DNA of 64,000 nucleotides, from the NCBI RefSeq assembly GCF_018333215.1, contig NZ_BORO01000014.1, positions 27,047-91,046 on the forward strand, given 5' to 3'. The notes beneath the pieces were generated by a model. The model was not told where the DNA came from. It worked only from the letters and a program-made list of their open reading frames with translations, and searched no databases. Of the stretch, positions 16,438-26,454 are shown piece after piece (position 1 is the stretch's first letter; the number at the start of each line of letters is the position of its first letter). The translations under genes and the position numbers were made by a program. Source of the DNA: Oceanobacillus sp. J11TS1 (GTDB lineage: Bacteria > Bacillota > Bacilli > Bacillales > Amphibacillaceae).

Positions 16438-18954
16438 ATGGCAGGAATTTTAACGAAAATTTTTGGTGATGGAAACCAAAAACAAGTGAAGCGTATTGAA
16501 AAACAGGTAGATCAAATCGAAGCATTAGAGCCTGAAATAGAAAAGCTTTCAGATACAGAGCTACAAAAGAAAACCGATGAATTCAAACAACGCATTGCTG
16601 ATGGAGAAGAACTCGATAATCTTCTTGTTGAGGCATATGCCGTTGTCCGGGAAGCGTCGAAGCGAGTGCTAGGCATGCGGCCATTCCGTACCCAATTAAT
16701 TGGTGCGATAGCCCTGCATAATGGGAATATTTCCGAAATGAAAACAGGGGAAGGTAAAACGTTGGCTTCCACCATGCCAGCATATCTTAATGCACTTACT
16801 GGAGAAGGCGTGCATATTATTACGGTCAACGATTACTTAGCTGATCGTGATGCAAAGGTAAATGGGGAACTGTTCGATTTTCTTGGCCTGACAGTGGGAT
16901 TGAACCACAATGGTCTTCCAAAAGAGGAAAAACGCGCAGCTTACCAGGCTGATATCACTTACGGAACAAATAATGAATTCGGTTTTGACTATTTAAGAGA
17001 TAATATGGTGCTGTACAAAGAACAAATGGTGCAACGCCCACTAAATTATGCAATTATTGATGAGGTAGACTCCATATTGATTGATGAGGCTCGTACGCCA
17101 TTAATCATTTCAGGATCAGCAAAGAAATCTGCTGCCCTCTATCAGCAGGCAGACCGATTTGTCCGTACGTTACAGCAAGAAACGGACTTTACGTATGATG
17201 AAAAAACGAAAGCAGTACAGTTGACAGAACAAGGGATCGATAAAGCAGAAAAAGCTTTTAACATTGACAACTTGTTTGATTTAACGCATGTTTCTTTAAC
17301 GCATCATATTAATCAAGCTTTAAAAGCACATGTATCCATGCATAAGGACACAGATTATATGGTGGAGGAAGGCGAAGTTATCATTATCGACCAGTTTACT
17401 GGACGTAAGATGAAAGGCCGCCGTTATAGTGATGGCTTGCACCAGGCTATTGAAGCAAAAGAGAATTTGCAAATTCAAAATGAGAGCATGACTCTTGCTT
17501 CAATCACGTTCCAAAACTATTTTCGGATGTATAAGAAATTAGCTGGGATGACAGGTACAGCGAAAACAGAGGAAGAAGAATTTAGAAGCATCTATAACAT
17601 GGATGTTATTGCGATTCCTACAAATGAACCGATTCAAAGAGAAGACCGTGCAGATCAAATTTTCAAATCCATGGATGGTAAATTTAAAGCTGTGGTGAAC
17701 AATATTAAAGAGCGGCATGAAAAAGGACAGCCTGTTTTAGTTGGTACAGTAGCAGTGGAAACTTCTGAATTAATTTCACAGTTGCTGAAACGTGCTGGCG
17801 TAAAACATGAAGTATTAAATGCGAAAAATCACTTTAGAGAAGCGGAAATTATAGAGAATGCTGGTCAAAAAGGTGCCGTAACGATTGCCACCAATATGGC
17901 TGGCCGTGGTACGGATATTAAATTGGGCGAAGGTGTGAAAGAACTTGGCGGGTTAGCTGTCATTGGGACAGAGCGACATGAATCTCGACGCATTGATAAT
18001 CAGCTTCGCGGTCGTTCAGGCCGTCAAGGCGACCCTGGTATGTCACAATTTTTCTTATCAATGGAAGACGAGCTGATGCGTCGTTTCGGATCGGATAATC
18101 TGAAAACGATGATGGAAAGACTTGGCATGGATGATACACAGCCGATTGAAAGTAAAATGGTTTCCCGCGCGGTAGAATCCGCTCAAAAACGTGTAGAAGG
18201 TAACAACTATGATGCACGTAAGACAATCCTTGCCTACGATGACGTGCTTCGTGAACAACGCGAAATTATTTATAAACAGCGTTTTGAAGTCATTGATTCT
18301 GATAGCAATCTTCGTGAAATTATTACAAATATGATTCAATCTACCGTGGAGAGAATTGTTGCTACCCATACGCAGGATAATGATGAAGATAAATGGAATC
18401 TGGACGCTATTATTGAATATGTAGAAGGAAACTTATTAGAACAAGGTGATATTACCAAAGAGGAATTGCATGATAAAGAAACAAATGAAATTACGGATAT
18501 CATCATGGAAAAGGTAAATCGCCGCTATGATGCAAAAGAGGAAGAACTTACATCGGAGCAATTCGCAGAGTTTGAAAAAGTTATTTTACTGCGCACGGTT
18601 GATTCGAAATGGATGGATCATATTGACCAAATGGATCAGTTACGTCAAGGAATTCATTTGCGTGCCTATGGACAAAACGATCCATTGCGTGAATACCAAA
18701 TGGAAGGCTTCACCATGTTTGAAGAAATGATTGCAAGTATTGAAGAAGAAGTTTCTAAATATGTGATGAAAGCACAAATTCGTGAAAACCTGCAGCGCCA
18801 AGAGGTGGTAAAAAATACACAAGCTGTTTCTGGCGGTGGAGAAGAACAGAAGAAAAAATCGAAAAAACCTATCGTGAAAAACAATACTGTAGGACGAAAT
18901 GATCCTTGCCCATGTGGAAGCGGGAAAAAATATAAAAACTGTCATGGTAAATAA
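16438..18954 (+). CDS. secA: Preprotein translocase ATPase SecA
   Basis: 838 residues. SecA uses ATP to push preproteins through SecYEG. Visible are the Walker [11 protein letters not shown], Walker [17 protein letters not shown], the preprotein cross-linking domain, the helicase motif GRGTDIKLG and [11 protein letters not shown], and the C-terminal zinc/SecB-binding tail [19 protein letters not shown] occurs at 16435; the second, 8 nt after GAGGAG, is preferred, the first (839 residues) is possible. A long hairpin separates it from prfB. Confidence 0.97.
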   Translation: MAGILTKIFGDGNQKQVKRIEKQVDQIEALEPEIEKLSDTELQKKTDEFKQRIADGEELDNLLVEAYAVVREASKRVLGMRPFRTQLIGAIALHNGNISEMKTGEGKTLASTMPAYLNALTGEGVHIITVNDYLADRDAKVNGELFDFLGLTVGLNHNGLPKEEKRAAYQADITYGTNNEFGFDYLRDNMVLYKEQMVQRPLNYAIIDEVDSILIDEARTPLIISGSAKKSAALYQQADRFVRTLQQETDFTYDEKTKAVQLTEQGIDKAEKAFNIDNLFDLTHVSLTHHINQALKAHVSMHKDTDYMVEEGEVIIIDQFTGRKMKGRRYSDGLHQAIEAKENLQIQNESMTLASITFQNYFRMYKKLAGMTGTAKTEEEEFRSIYNMDVIAIPTNEPIQREDRADQIFKSMDGKFKAVVNNIKERHEKGQPVLVGTVAVETSELISQLLKRAGVKHEVLNAKNHFREAEIIENAGQKGAVTIATNMAGRGTDIKLGEGVKELGGLAVIGTERHESRRIDNQLRGRSGRQGDPGMSQFFLSMEDELMRRFGSDNLKTMMERLGMDDTQPIESKMVSRAVESAQKRVEGNNYDARKTILAYDDVLREQREIIYKQRFEVIDSDSNLREIITNMIQSTVERIVATHTQDNDEDKWNLDAIIEYVEGNLLEQGDITKEELHDKETNEITDIIMEKVNRRYDAKEEELTSEQFAEFEKVILLRTVDSKWMDHIDQMDQLRQGIHLRAYGQNDPLREYQMEGFTMFEEMIASIEEEVSKYVMKAQIRENLQRQEVVKNTQAVSGGGEEQKKKSKKPIVKNNTVGRNDPCPCGSGKKYKNCHGK

Positions 18955-18971
18955 TTAAGCATGTAATAATA

Positions 18972-19043
18972 AATAACTGGATGAAGGAACACTGCAATAC
19001 AATTTCTAAAAAGAGTTTGTATACAGTACTTTATCCAGTTATT
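18972..19043. other. Long imperfect hairpin between secA and prfB
   Basis: AATAACTGGAT (18972-18982) is perfectly complementary to ATCCAGTTATT (19033-19043), with further partial pairing inside (ACTG.AATACAA with TTGTATACAGT). No T tract follows, so it may be an mRNA-processing or stability hairpin, or a bidirectional terminator of weak kind. Confidence 0.6.
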
Positions 19044-19076
19044 CGAGTGAAAGTAATCAATAGGAGGAAATTATAT

Positions 19077-20178
19077 ATGGAATTAAGCGAAATCAAACAA
19101 GAGCTAGAAAAAATAACTTCACGTGTTGAAGAGTTTAGGGGGTCTCTTTGACCTCGATCAGAAGAAAGCGCGCATTGCAGAATTAGAAGCACTCATGTCT
19201 GATCCTTCATTTTGGGATAACCAAAACCAAGCGCAAACAGTTATTCAAGAATCCAATGCATTAAAAAGTTATGTGGAGTCTTTTGAAAGTATTCAAGAAA
19301 CGTTGGATAATCTCGAGGTGTCCTATGAGCTTGTGAAAGAAGAAAATGACCAGGAATTATTTGAGGACTTGCAATCAGAGCTTCAGGAATTTAAGGAAAA
19401 AGTGAACAAATTTGAGTTACAGCTTTTATTGAGTGAGCCTTATGATGCGAATAATGCTATTTTAGAATTGCATCCTGGAGCAGGCGGAACAGAATCCCAG
19501 GATTGGGCAAGTATGCTGTTGCGTATGTACCAGCGCTGGGCAGAGAGTTATTCCTTTTCAGTGGAAACAATTGACTATCTTCCTGGAGAAGAAGCTGGTG
19601 TGAAAAGCGTTACTTTATTAATTAAAGGTCATAATGCGTATGGTTATTTAAAAGCTGAAAAAGGTGTTCATCGACTTGTTCGTATTTCACCTTTTGATTC
19701 ATCCGGAAGACGGCATACATCGTTTGTATCTTGTGATGTTACACCGGAGATGAGTGATGATGTGGATATCGATATTAAAACAGAGGATTTAAAAATTGAT
19801 ACGTATCGTGCTAGCGGTGCGGGTGGTCAGCATGTCAATACCACCGATTCTGCTGTGCGAATCACACACCTTCCGACAAATACTATTGTTACATGTCAGA
19901 ATGAACGTTCCCAAATCAAAAACCGAGAACAAGCGATGAAGATGTTAAAATCAAAACTTTATCAAATGGAGATCGAGAAGCAACAACAAGAACTAGATGA
20001 TATTCGTGGAGAACAAAAGGAAATTGGCTGGGGTAGCCAAATCCGTTCATACGTTTTCCATCCGTACTCAATGGTTAAAGATCACAGAACAAATGTAGAA
20101 ACCGGAAATACGCAGGCTGTTATGGATGGCGACTTAGATATGTTTATTGATGGATATCTTCGTTCCCAAATGAAGTAA
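19077..20178 (+). CDS. prfB: Peptide chain release factor 2, with programmed +1 frameshift
   Basis: ATG 19077 follows AGGAGG. The first 24 codons run to CTT and are followed by an in-frame TGA (19149-19151); a +1 shift there continues as GACCTCGATCAG, giving 366 residues (join 19077-19148, 19150-20178). AGGGGG just upstream acts as the internal Shine-Dalgarno stimulator, and the slip site is CTT TGA C, the canonical RF2 autoregulation. The protein recognises UGA and UAA: SPF tripeptide in RISPFDSS and catalytic GGQ in [10 protein letters not shown] are present. Confidence 0.97.
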
Positions 20179-20274
20179 TGTCAAATTGTCCGATTTTGTT
20201 CAAAATGGTTAGCGCGTAAATGGATATAAAGACGGTATACTATTAGTAATAATCAAAGGGGAAGGAGTGAAAGA

Positions 20275-20586
20275 ATGAAAAAAGGAATGATTGCTCTATT
20301 CTTCGGTATGGTGCTTGTTCTTGGAGCTTGTGGAAATGCGGATGACATTCGGAATGCGGATGAAGATCTGGAAGCTGGAGAACAAGTATTTCGAAATAAT
20401 TGTGCTTCTTGTCATGGTGCTGATCTTTCAGGGAATGGAGGTCCTTCACTCGTAGATGTTGGATCGAAATATTCCCAGGAGGAAATTGCGGATATTGTTC
20501 AAAATGGTATTGGCGGAATGCAGCCACAGCAGCATGTAGAAGGGGAAGACCTAGAAGAATTAACTTCCTGGTTATCGAAACAATAA
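20275..20586 (+). CDS. cccB: Cytochrome c551-like lipoprotein
   Basis: 103 residues. Signal peptide with lipobox LGAC (Cys19), then a single class I cytochrome c domain with haem motif CASCH (43-47) and a Met-containing GGMQPQQ segment as likely axial ligand. It would carry electrons on the outer face of the membrane, by analogy to CccB. It lies after prfB as in B. subtilis. A terminator follows. Confidence 0.9.
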   Translation: MKKGMIALFFGMVLVLGACGNADDIRNADEDLEAGEQVFRNNCASCHGADLSGNGGPSLVDVGSKYSQEEIADIVQNGIGGMQPQQHVEGEDLEELTSWLSKQ

Positions 20587-20592
20587 TGTCTA

Positions 20593-20633
20593 GCAGGCGT
20601 TTGCCGAGTTGCAAGCGTCTGTTGACTTTTTTC
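20593..20633 (+). terminator. Terminator after cccB
   Basis: GCAGGCGTTTGC (20593-20604) pairs with GCAAGCGTCTGT (20611-20622) with G-T pairs, followed by GACTTTTTTC. Confidence 0.8.
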
Positions 20634-21258
20634 TCCAATTTTTGTAGTCTAAATGGTCCTCTTATTCATTGCACCTTTATCAGGTTAAACTGCTGACTGC
20701 TTGGATTTTAAGAAATCTATTATTTACTTCGCACTTTGCACTTTTGTTTTTGATGTTAAGAAAACATAGATTAAAAGAAAGCAAGCATGCTCCTGGAAGA
20801 ATTTACTTCGTTTTTTTCACTCCTATGCCATAAATAGGTGTAACATTCATTGGCAAAAACTTCTTTAAATAAATGTGTAAACAAACTTTATGCTATCAAC
20901 ATTCTTGTCTATTTATTACAAGGTTTGTCGAATTGAAATGAAAATGTAATATGATTTTTTCATCAAAAAATACGCAAAGATGTTATAATTACTTTTGTTC
21001 CGTATTAGAAAAACTGCCGATTCGCTAAAAAATGCGAGAATACAGGCTTTTCTAAGTTTAATCTATTATTTGGAACCGAACGGGCACGAAAAAGATAAAT
21101 AAAGATAGAAATTTGTATAAATAAAAAAATATCGCAATTTATAATAGAAAGATATGACGAAAAATGTCTCTTCCGGTAATACATGGAAGAAGAGCATTTA
21201 TACCGAAGCAGTTAATGACATAAGCTGAAAATAATAAATTAAATTAGGTGGTCATGAA
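20634..21258 (+). other. Long leader/intergenic region before ftsE
   Basis: No reading frame with a ribosome site is seen. Features: TGTTATAAT (extended -10) near 20980, an imperfect terminator-like hairpin at about 21009-21056 ending in a short T run, another -10 TATAAT at 21140-21145, and a hairpin AAATGTCTCTTCC (21161-21173) / GGAAGAAGAGCATTT. Transcripts from the upstream promoter would have a structured 5' leader. Confidence 0.5.
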
Positions 21259-21945
21259 ATGATAACAATGGAGAATGTATCCAAAACATATAGTAATGGT
21301 GTAACGGCACTTAACGACATAAGTATTCATATTGAGCGTGGTGAATTTGTTTATTTGGTTGGTCAAAGTGGAGCTGGTAAATCATCCTTTATTCGTTTGA
21401 TTTATCGTGAAGTGAAGCCGACAAAAGGGAAAATTATAATTAATGATATGGATTTAAGTAAATTAAAAGAAAGACAAGTCCCTTATTTAAGAAGAGAAAT
21501 CGGAGTCGTCTTCCAAGATTTTAAACTTCTGCAAAAACTTACAGTCTATGAAAATGTAGCTTTTGCATTAGAAGTAACTGAAACATCTCCAAAAATGATT
21601 AAGAACAGAGTGATGGATGTTTTAAAGCTGGTAGGCATAGAACATAAAGCACAAATGATTCCGAGTGAATTATCTGGGGGAGAACAGCAACGTGTAGCTA
21701 TTGCCCGGGCCATTGTAAATAACCCCAAGGTGGTTATAGCGGATGAACCAACGGGAAACTTGGACCCAGATACTTCATGGGAGATTATGAAAGTTTTAGA
21801 AGAAATTAATTCAAAAGGTACAACCATAATCATGGCAACTCACAGTAAACATATTGTTAATACAATTAAACGCCGTGTCATTGCACTTGAGGATGGAGTT
21901 ATTGTACGAGATCAACAGCGAGGTGACTACGGCTATGAAGTATAG
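21259..21945 (+). CDS. ftsE: Cell-division ABC transporter ATPase FtsE
   Basis: 228 residues. Walker A GQSGAGKSS, signature LSGGEQQRVAIARA, Walker B VVIADEPTGNLD and the switch His in MATHSKH are all present. With FtsX it forms a mechanotransmission ABC complex that switches on a peptidoglycan hydrolase outside the membrane. ftsX starts inside its last codons (11-nt overlap). Confidence 0.97.
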   Translation: MITMENVSKTYSNGVTALNDISIHIERGEFVYLVGQSGAGKSSFIRLIYREVKPTKGKIIINDMDLSKLKERQVPYLRREIGVVFQDFKLLQKLTVYENVAFALEVTETSPKMIKNRVMDVLKLVGIEHKAQMIPSELSGGEQQRVAIARAIVNNPKVVIADEPTGNLDPDTSWEIMKVLEEINSKGTTIIMATHSKHIVNTIKRRVIALEDGVIVRDQQRGDYGYEV

Positions 21946-22828
21946 AACATTGTTAAGACATGTACGTGAAGGTACAAAAAATATTTTTCGGAATGGCTGG
22001 ATGACATTTGCTTCGATTGCAGCCGTAACAACGACATTAATTCTTGTTGCAGTCTTCTTAGCGCTTGTCTTGAACCTTGACCAAATGGCGAGAAACATTG
22101 AACAAGATGTCCAAATTAGTACAATGATTGACCTTACAGCTGATGAAGAACAAATTGTCCAGCTTGGTGAAGAGATTGAGCAAATAGATGGTGTAAAAGA
22201 GGTACAATTCTCTTCCAATGATAATGAGTTAAGTAAATTGATTGAGAGTATGGGTGATGAAGGACAAGCGTGGACAATGTTTGAACAGGATAACCCACTA
22301 AATCATGTGTATATTGTAGAAGCTATTGAACCTGAAAACACAGAAGCCGTTGCCAACCAAATCGAAGAACTGGAAAATGTCGAGAAAGTACATTATGGAA
22401 AAGAAGTTGTCGAGCAGCTTTTCCAATTTAATAACTATGCGAGAGCGATTGGACTTGCATTAATTATAGCTCTCGTGTTTACAGCGATTTTCCTTATTTC
22501 CAATACAATTAAAATTACTATTATTGCCAGAAGCACAGAAATTGGAATTCAAAAATTGGTAGGAGCAACGAATTCATTTATTCGCTGGCCATTCTTTGTG
22601 GAAGGGGCATTGTTGGGTATTCTCGGATCCATCGTACCAATAGCTGTTATATTAGGCGGTTACTACTATGTATATCATAATTTTGTAGACGTAATTACAT
22701 TCCGATTTGTAGAATTATTGCCATTTGATCCATTTGCATGGCAGCTATCTGGAATGGTCCTTCTAATTGGAGCGTTAATTGGCGTTTGGGGAAGCGTAAT
22801 GAGCGTACGGAAATTCTTAAAAGTTTAA
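21935..22828 (+). CDS. ftsX: Cell-division ABC transporter permease FtsX
   Basis: 297 residues from ATG 21935, which overlaps ftsE by 11 nt and gives the family's normal N-terminus MKYRTLLRHVREGTKNIFRNGWMT; the longer frame upstream is shadow. Four membrane segments with a large extracellular loop between the first and second (about 55-165), the site that contacts the hydrolase. C-terminal FtsX domain from about 175. The M23 hydrolase gene next door is the probable partner. Confidence 0.96.
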   Translation: MKYRTLLRHVREGTKNIFRNGWMTFASIAAVTTTLILVAVFLALVLNLDQMARNIEQDVQISTMIDLTADEEQIVQLGEEIEQIDGVKEVQFSSNDNELSKLIESMGDEGQAWTMFEQDNPLNHVYIVEAIEPENTEAVANQIEELENVEKVHYGKEVVEQLFQFNNYARAIGLALIIALVFTAIFLISNTIKITIIARSTEIGIQKLVGATNSFIRWPFFVEGALLGILGSIVPIAVILGGYYYVYHNFVDVITFRFVELLPFDPFAWQLSGMVLLIGALIGVWGSVMSVRKFLKV

Positions 22829-22841
22829 AAAAATAGGCATG

Positions 22842-22879
22842 TTCAAAAAGGCGCTGTTATAGTTGCCTTTTTGAATATC
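22842..22879 (+). terminator. Hairpin after ftsX
   Basis: TTCAAAAAGGC (22842-22852) pairs with GCCTTTTTGAA (22865-22875), perfect 11 bp. No T run after it, so strength is uncertain. Flanking sequence resembles the hairpin after hprK (42038-42082). Confidence 0.65.
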
Positions 22880-22921
22880 CTCTAAAAAGCAGAAACAAAA
22901 TGGGAAGGGGAACTACTACAT

Positions 22922-24448
22922 ATGAAAAGCTTGAGAGCATTAACCGCCGCAAGTCTCGTTACATTGCTCGCAGTGATGACACCAATACATTCTGTTTCAG
23001 CAGAGTCTGTTAAAGATGTAGAAGAAGAAATTAATGAGCTGGAAAAAGAAAAATCTGACCTGGAAACAGAAAAAGAGGAAGCCAAGAAAAAGCAACAGGA
23101 TTCTGAAGGAAAGTTAGAATCAAACCAAAAAGAGCAGGATGAAGTGGAAAATCAGATTAACGCGATGGATGAAGAATTAAATCAAACGCAAGCTGATATT
23201 ACTGCAAAAGAAAATGAAATTGAACAAACAAATCAAGAAATCGAAAATCTTACAAATGAAATTGAGACGTTGTCAAATCGTATTGAAGAGCTAACGGGAG
23301 AAATTGAGGAATTAGAGGATCGAATTGAAACGAGAGATAAACTTATTAAAGAACGTCTTCGCACTATTCAACAAAATGGCGGAGAAATTCAGTACGTAGA
23401 AGTAATCTTTGGTTCACAAAGCTTCAGTGAATTTATTTCTCGAAGTACTGCGGTAAACACGATCATGGAACAAGATAGATCGATTATGGATGAGCAGGCA
23501 AATGATAAGGCGCAGTTAGAAGAAGACACGGAAGAACTTGAAGCTAGTAAAGTTGAAGTGGAAGAAAATAAGGTTGCTGTAGAAGAGAATAAAGCAACGC
23601 TTGAGAGTCAGCATGATGAATTGCTAGCTTTACAAGATCAGCTTGACGACCAAATATCTAATAAGGAAACCTTATTGGCTGATCTAGAAACGGAATATAC
23701 TGAGCTGGAAGAAATAAAACTAAGTGCAGCAGAAGAACAAGAGCTGCTTGATGCCCAAGCCAAAGCGAAGGAAATAGCGTTGGAATCCGCTCAAAGTAAG
23801 AAAACAGAACTTGAAGAGAAGGAAGCAGAAGAAGCAGCACGTGCTCAGGCAGAAGCTGAAGCAGAGAAGCAGCGTAAAGCGGAGGAAGAAACTCAAAAAG
23901 ATACAGAGAGCCAAGGGAAAGAAGAACCGGCAGAGAGTAAAGAGCAAACAGATAATGAGTCTGAAAGCAGCGAATCCTCCGATGATCAGAATAGTAGTAG
24001 CGAAGAGGATGTTCAAGTGGCATCCGTGCCAAGTAATAATTCCGGTTTTATTCGCCCATCTTCTGGTCCGCAAAGTTCTCCATTTAGTCCCGGCCGCAGT
24101 CACCCAATTTATGGCGATGTCAGACCCCATAATGGAATGGACATCGCACAAACTGGAGAAGCGGATAAAGTGATTCGTGCTGCAGCGGACGGTGTGGTTG
24201 CCTTTGCGGGTACAATGAGTGGTTATGGTAATACAATTATGATTACACATAAAATAGACGGGCAAGATTATACAACCTTATATGGTCATTTAGCCAGCTT
24301 TACTGTATCGAGTGGTCAAACAGTAAGCCAAGGAGATCAGATTGCTGTTATGGGAAGTACCGGTGATTCCACAGGTTTACACTTGCATTTTGAAATTCAT
24401 CCAGGTGGTTACCGTAATCCTGTAGACCCAGCAGGTTATATTAATTAA
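22922..24448 (+). CDS. Secreted M23 peptidoglycan hydrolase with PcsB/CwlO-type coiled coil
   Basis: 508 residues: signal peptide (about 1-27, ending SVSA), long coiled coil (about 30-300) of the CwlO/PcsB/EnvC kind, an Ala-Glu-Lys and Ser-rich linker (about 300-375), and a C-terminal LytM/M23 zinc peptidase. Zinc ligands H403 and D407 (HNGMDIA) and H489 with H487 (GLHLHFEIH) are present, so the enzyme should be active. B. subtilis CwlO at this place in the FtsEX pathway uses an NlpC/P60 domain instead. Gene order ftsE-ftsX-hydrolase supports activation by FtsEX. Confidence 0.92.
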   Translation: MKSLRALTAASLVTLLAVMTPIHSVSAESVKDVEEEINELEKEKSDLETEKEEAKKKQQDSEGKLESNQKEQDEVENQINAMDEELNQTQADITAKENEIEQTNQEIENLTNEIETLSNRIEELTGEIEELEDRIETRDKLIKERLRTIQQNGGEIQYVEVIFGSQSFSEFISRSTAVNTIMEQDRSIMDEQANDKAQLEEDTEELEASKVEVEENKVAVEENKATLESQHDELLALQDQLDDQISNKETLLADLETEYTELEEIKLSAAEEQELLDAQAKAKEIALESAQSKKTELEEKEAEEAARAQAEAEAEKQRKAEEETQKDTESQGKEEPAESKEQTDNESESSESSDDQNSSSEEDVQVASVPSNNSGFIRPSSGPQSSPFSPGRSHPIYGDVRPHNGMDIAQTGEADKVIRAAADGVVAFAGTMSGYGNTIMITHKIDGQDYTTLYGHLASFTVSSGQTVSQGDQIAVMGSTGDSTGLHLHFEIHPGGYRNPVDPAGYIN

Positions 24449-24476
24449 AAGAATAATAGAATAATAAAATTTTTAA

Positions 24477-24544
24477 AACGAGAAATCCGAACTAGTATTC
24501 AAACTTTCTTCTAATAGAATTTGAATTAGTTCGGATTTCTCGTT
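24477..24544. terminator. Long symmetric hairpin after the M23 hydrolase gene
   Basis: AACGAGAAATCCGAACTA (24477-24494) pairs with TAGTTCGGATTTCTCGTT (24527-24544), 18 bp perfect, extended inward by TTCAAA/TTTGAA. Bases 24545-24820 hold no gene; the ctpB promoter probably lies near TTGATTTTATATATTAAT (24753-24771). Confidence 0.75.
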
Positions 24545-24820
24545 CATGAATGTACTTCTATTTCCGTTTCACATAAAAAAGTTCATAATAAGGGGAGGTC
24601 CGTTCGTCATTATGTTTGTGTAAAATTATAGTCATTCCCTTCATAACATGATATGCTTTTCTTATTAGAAAATAAATAGAAAAGATTTCTATCCATTAAT
24701 GATTTTTTTCCGAGAGCGGTTATAATGATAGTAAAAGAAAATCAGATTGTCTTGATTTTATATATTAATTAAACTTCAAAGGTGAGAGGAAAGCTTTTGA
24801 AGCAAGAAAGAGGTGTAGGA

Positions 24821-26296
24821 ATGAAGCTTAACCAAACCAAAATAATATTGATATTTATAGGTGCTTTACTTATTGGACTGCTGGGTGGCTTTGGCGGCGT
24901 AAAGTTAGCTCAAAATCTAGAGGGCAGCTCTCCTTTGGAAATAACAAATACCACAAAAAATTCATCCAGTGATGACTCAGAAAATGCTTCCGAATTACCA
25001 GCTGATTTGAATAAGATTTCACAGACATTTGATTTAATAAAATCGAACTATATAGAAGATGTGGACGATAAGGAGTTAATTGAAGGTGCGGTAGAAGGAA
25101 TGTTGTCCACGTTAGAAGATCCGCACACTTCCTACTTAGATAGTGAAATGATGCAGCAGTTTAATGAACAGATTGAGTCATCCTTTGAAGGTATTGGGGC
25201 GGAAGTTAGTGAAGTAGATGGTTATATAACCATTATTTCACCAATGAAAGACTCTCCGGCAGAAAAAGCAGGATTGCGTCCAAATGACCAAGTATTAAGT
25301 GTAGATGGAGAAAGCCTGGAAGGATTAAATGTAAACGAGGCGGTTGCGAAAATTCGTGGAGAAAAAGGAAGCGAAGTTGTTTTGGAAATTCAACGATCAG
25401 GGGTTTCTGATTCATTCCAAGTAACTGTCCAACGTGATACTATTCCGGTTGAAACGGTCCATAGTGAAATTCACACGGAAGATGGCAAGGATACAGGCAT
25501 TCTCCAAATTACAAACTTCTCTGAGCATACGGATGAAGAGTTTACAGAGCAATTGGCAGATTTAGAAGATAAGGGTATCGATGGTCTAGTTATTGATGTT
25601 CGCGGTAACCCAGGCGGGTTATTAGATGTTGCAGAAGATATCTTGAAGCATTTTGTTCCTAAAGATATGCCATATTTACAAATTGAGGATGCTAACGGAA
25701 AAAAAGAAGCGTTTCGATCTAATTTAGAAAAAGAAAAAGATTATCCAATTAGTGTATTAATTGATGAAGGAAGTGCTTCAGCATCTGAAATCGTCGCTGT
25801 AGCAATGAAAGAGTTAGAGTATGATATTGTTGGAGAGACAAGCTATGGTAAAGGAACGGTGCAACAAGCTATTCCATTAGGCGACGACAGCTCGATTAAA
25901 ATAACAACTTTTAAATGGTTATCTCCGAATGGCGTATGGATTGATGGCGATGGAATTAAGCCAACGATTGAACAAAAACAAGCCGATTATTATTACGCTA
26001 TTCCAATCCAAGTCACAGACGATGAGCCGCTCACTTTTGACCATACAAGTGAGGCAGTAGCTAATATGCAAGTCATGTTATCTGGCTTAGGATATGATAC
26101 GGAAAGAACAGACGGCTACTTCAGTGAAGAAACAGAAAATGCTGTGGAAGCTTTTCAAGAAGATAATGATTTGGAAGTAACTGGTGAGGTAAATGAAGAA
26201 ACAGGCGGATTAATCGAAACACAAATTATTGAAAAGATTCGCTCTGGAGAAGATGACAGGCAGTTAGAACGCTCGTTAGAAGAACTTTACCAATAG
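24821..26296 (+). CDS. ctpB: S41 C-terminal processing protease CtpB-like
   Basis: 491 residues from ATG 24821, preceded by AGAGGTG at 6 nt; upstream in-frame GTG 24782 and TTG 24797 are less likely. An N-terminal membrane anchor (about 5-27), a PDZ domain (about 100-190), and the S41 core with the SASASE serine cluster (about 318-323) and GKGTVQQ (K344, Q348) as catalytic dyad residues. C-terminal peptidoglycan-binding repeat (about 415-475, MLSGLGYDTERTDGYFS). In B. subtilis CtpB cleaves SpoIVFA in the SigK checkpoint; this paralogue sits before minJ as there. Confidence 0.93.
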   Translation: MKLNQTKIILIFIGALLIGLLGGFGGVKLAQNLEGSSPLEITNTTKNSSSDDSENASELPADLNKISQTFDLIKSNYIEDVDDKELIEGAVEGMLSTLEDPHTSYLDSEMMQQFNEQIESSFEGIGAEVSEVDGYITIISPMKDSPAEKAGLRPNDQVLSVDGESLEGLNVNEAVAKIRGEKGSEVVLEIQRSGVSDSFQVTVQRDTIPVETVHSEIHTEDGKDTGILQITNFSEHTDEEFTEQLADLEDKGIDGLVIDVRGNPGGLLDVAEDILKHFVPKDMPYLQIEDANGKKEAFRSNLEKEKDYPISVLIDEGSASASEIVAVAMKELEYDIVGETSYGKGTVQQAIPLGDDSSIKITTFKWLSPNGVWIDGDGIKPTIEQKQADYYYAIPIQVTDDEPLTFDHTSEAVANMQVMLSGLGYDTERTDGYFSEETENAVEAFQEDNDLEVTGEVNEETGGLIETQIIEKIRSGEDDRQLERSLEELYQ

Positions 26297-26454
26297 GAAA
26301 GAGATTTGTTCAATTATCCAATAAGGATGATTGAACAAATCTTATCTTGCAGGTTAGATAAAATGTTACGTATCAAGGGAAAAAATCGCGATTCTCAAAA
26401 AGAAATGCGAATGCGAGGTTTCGAAGAACGTAATTGCAAAGAGGGTGAAGAATT

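Noticed and set aside
23658-24265. Long minus-strand frames opposite the M23 hydrolase
   Set aside because: Antisense shadows of the Glu/Ala/Lys-rich coiled coil; no start signals.
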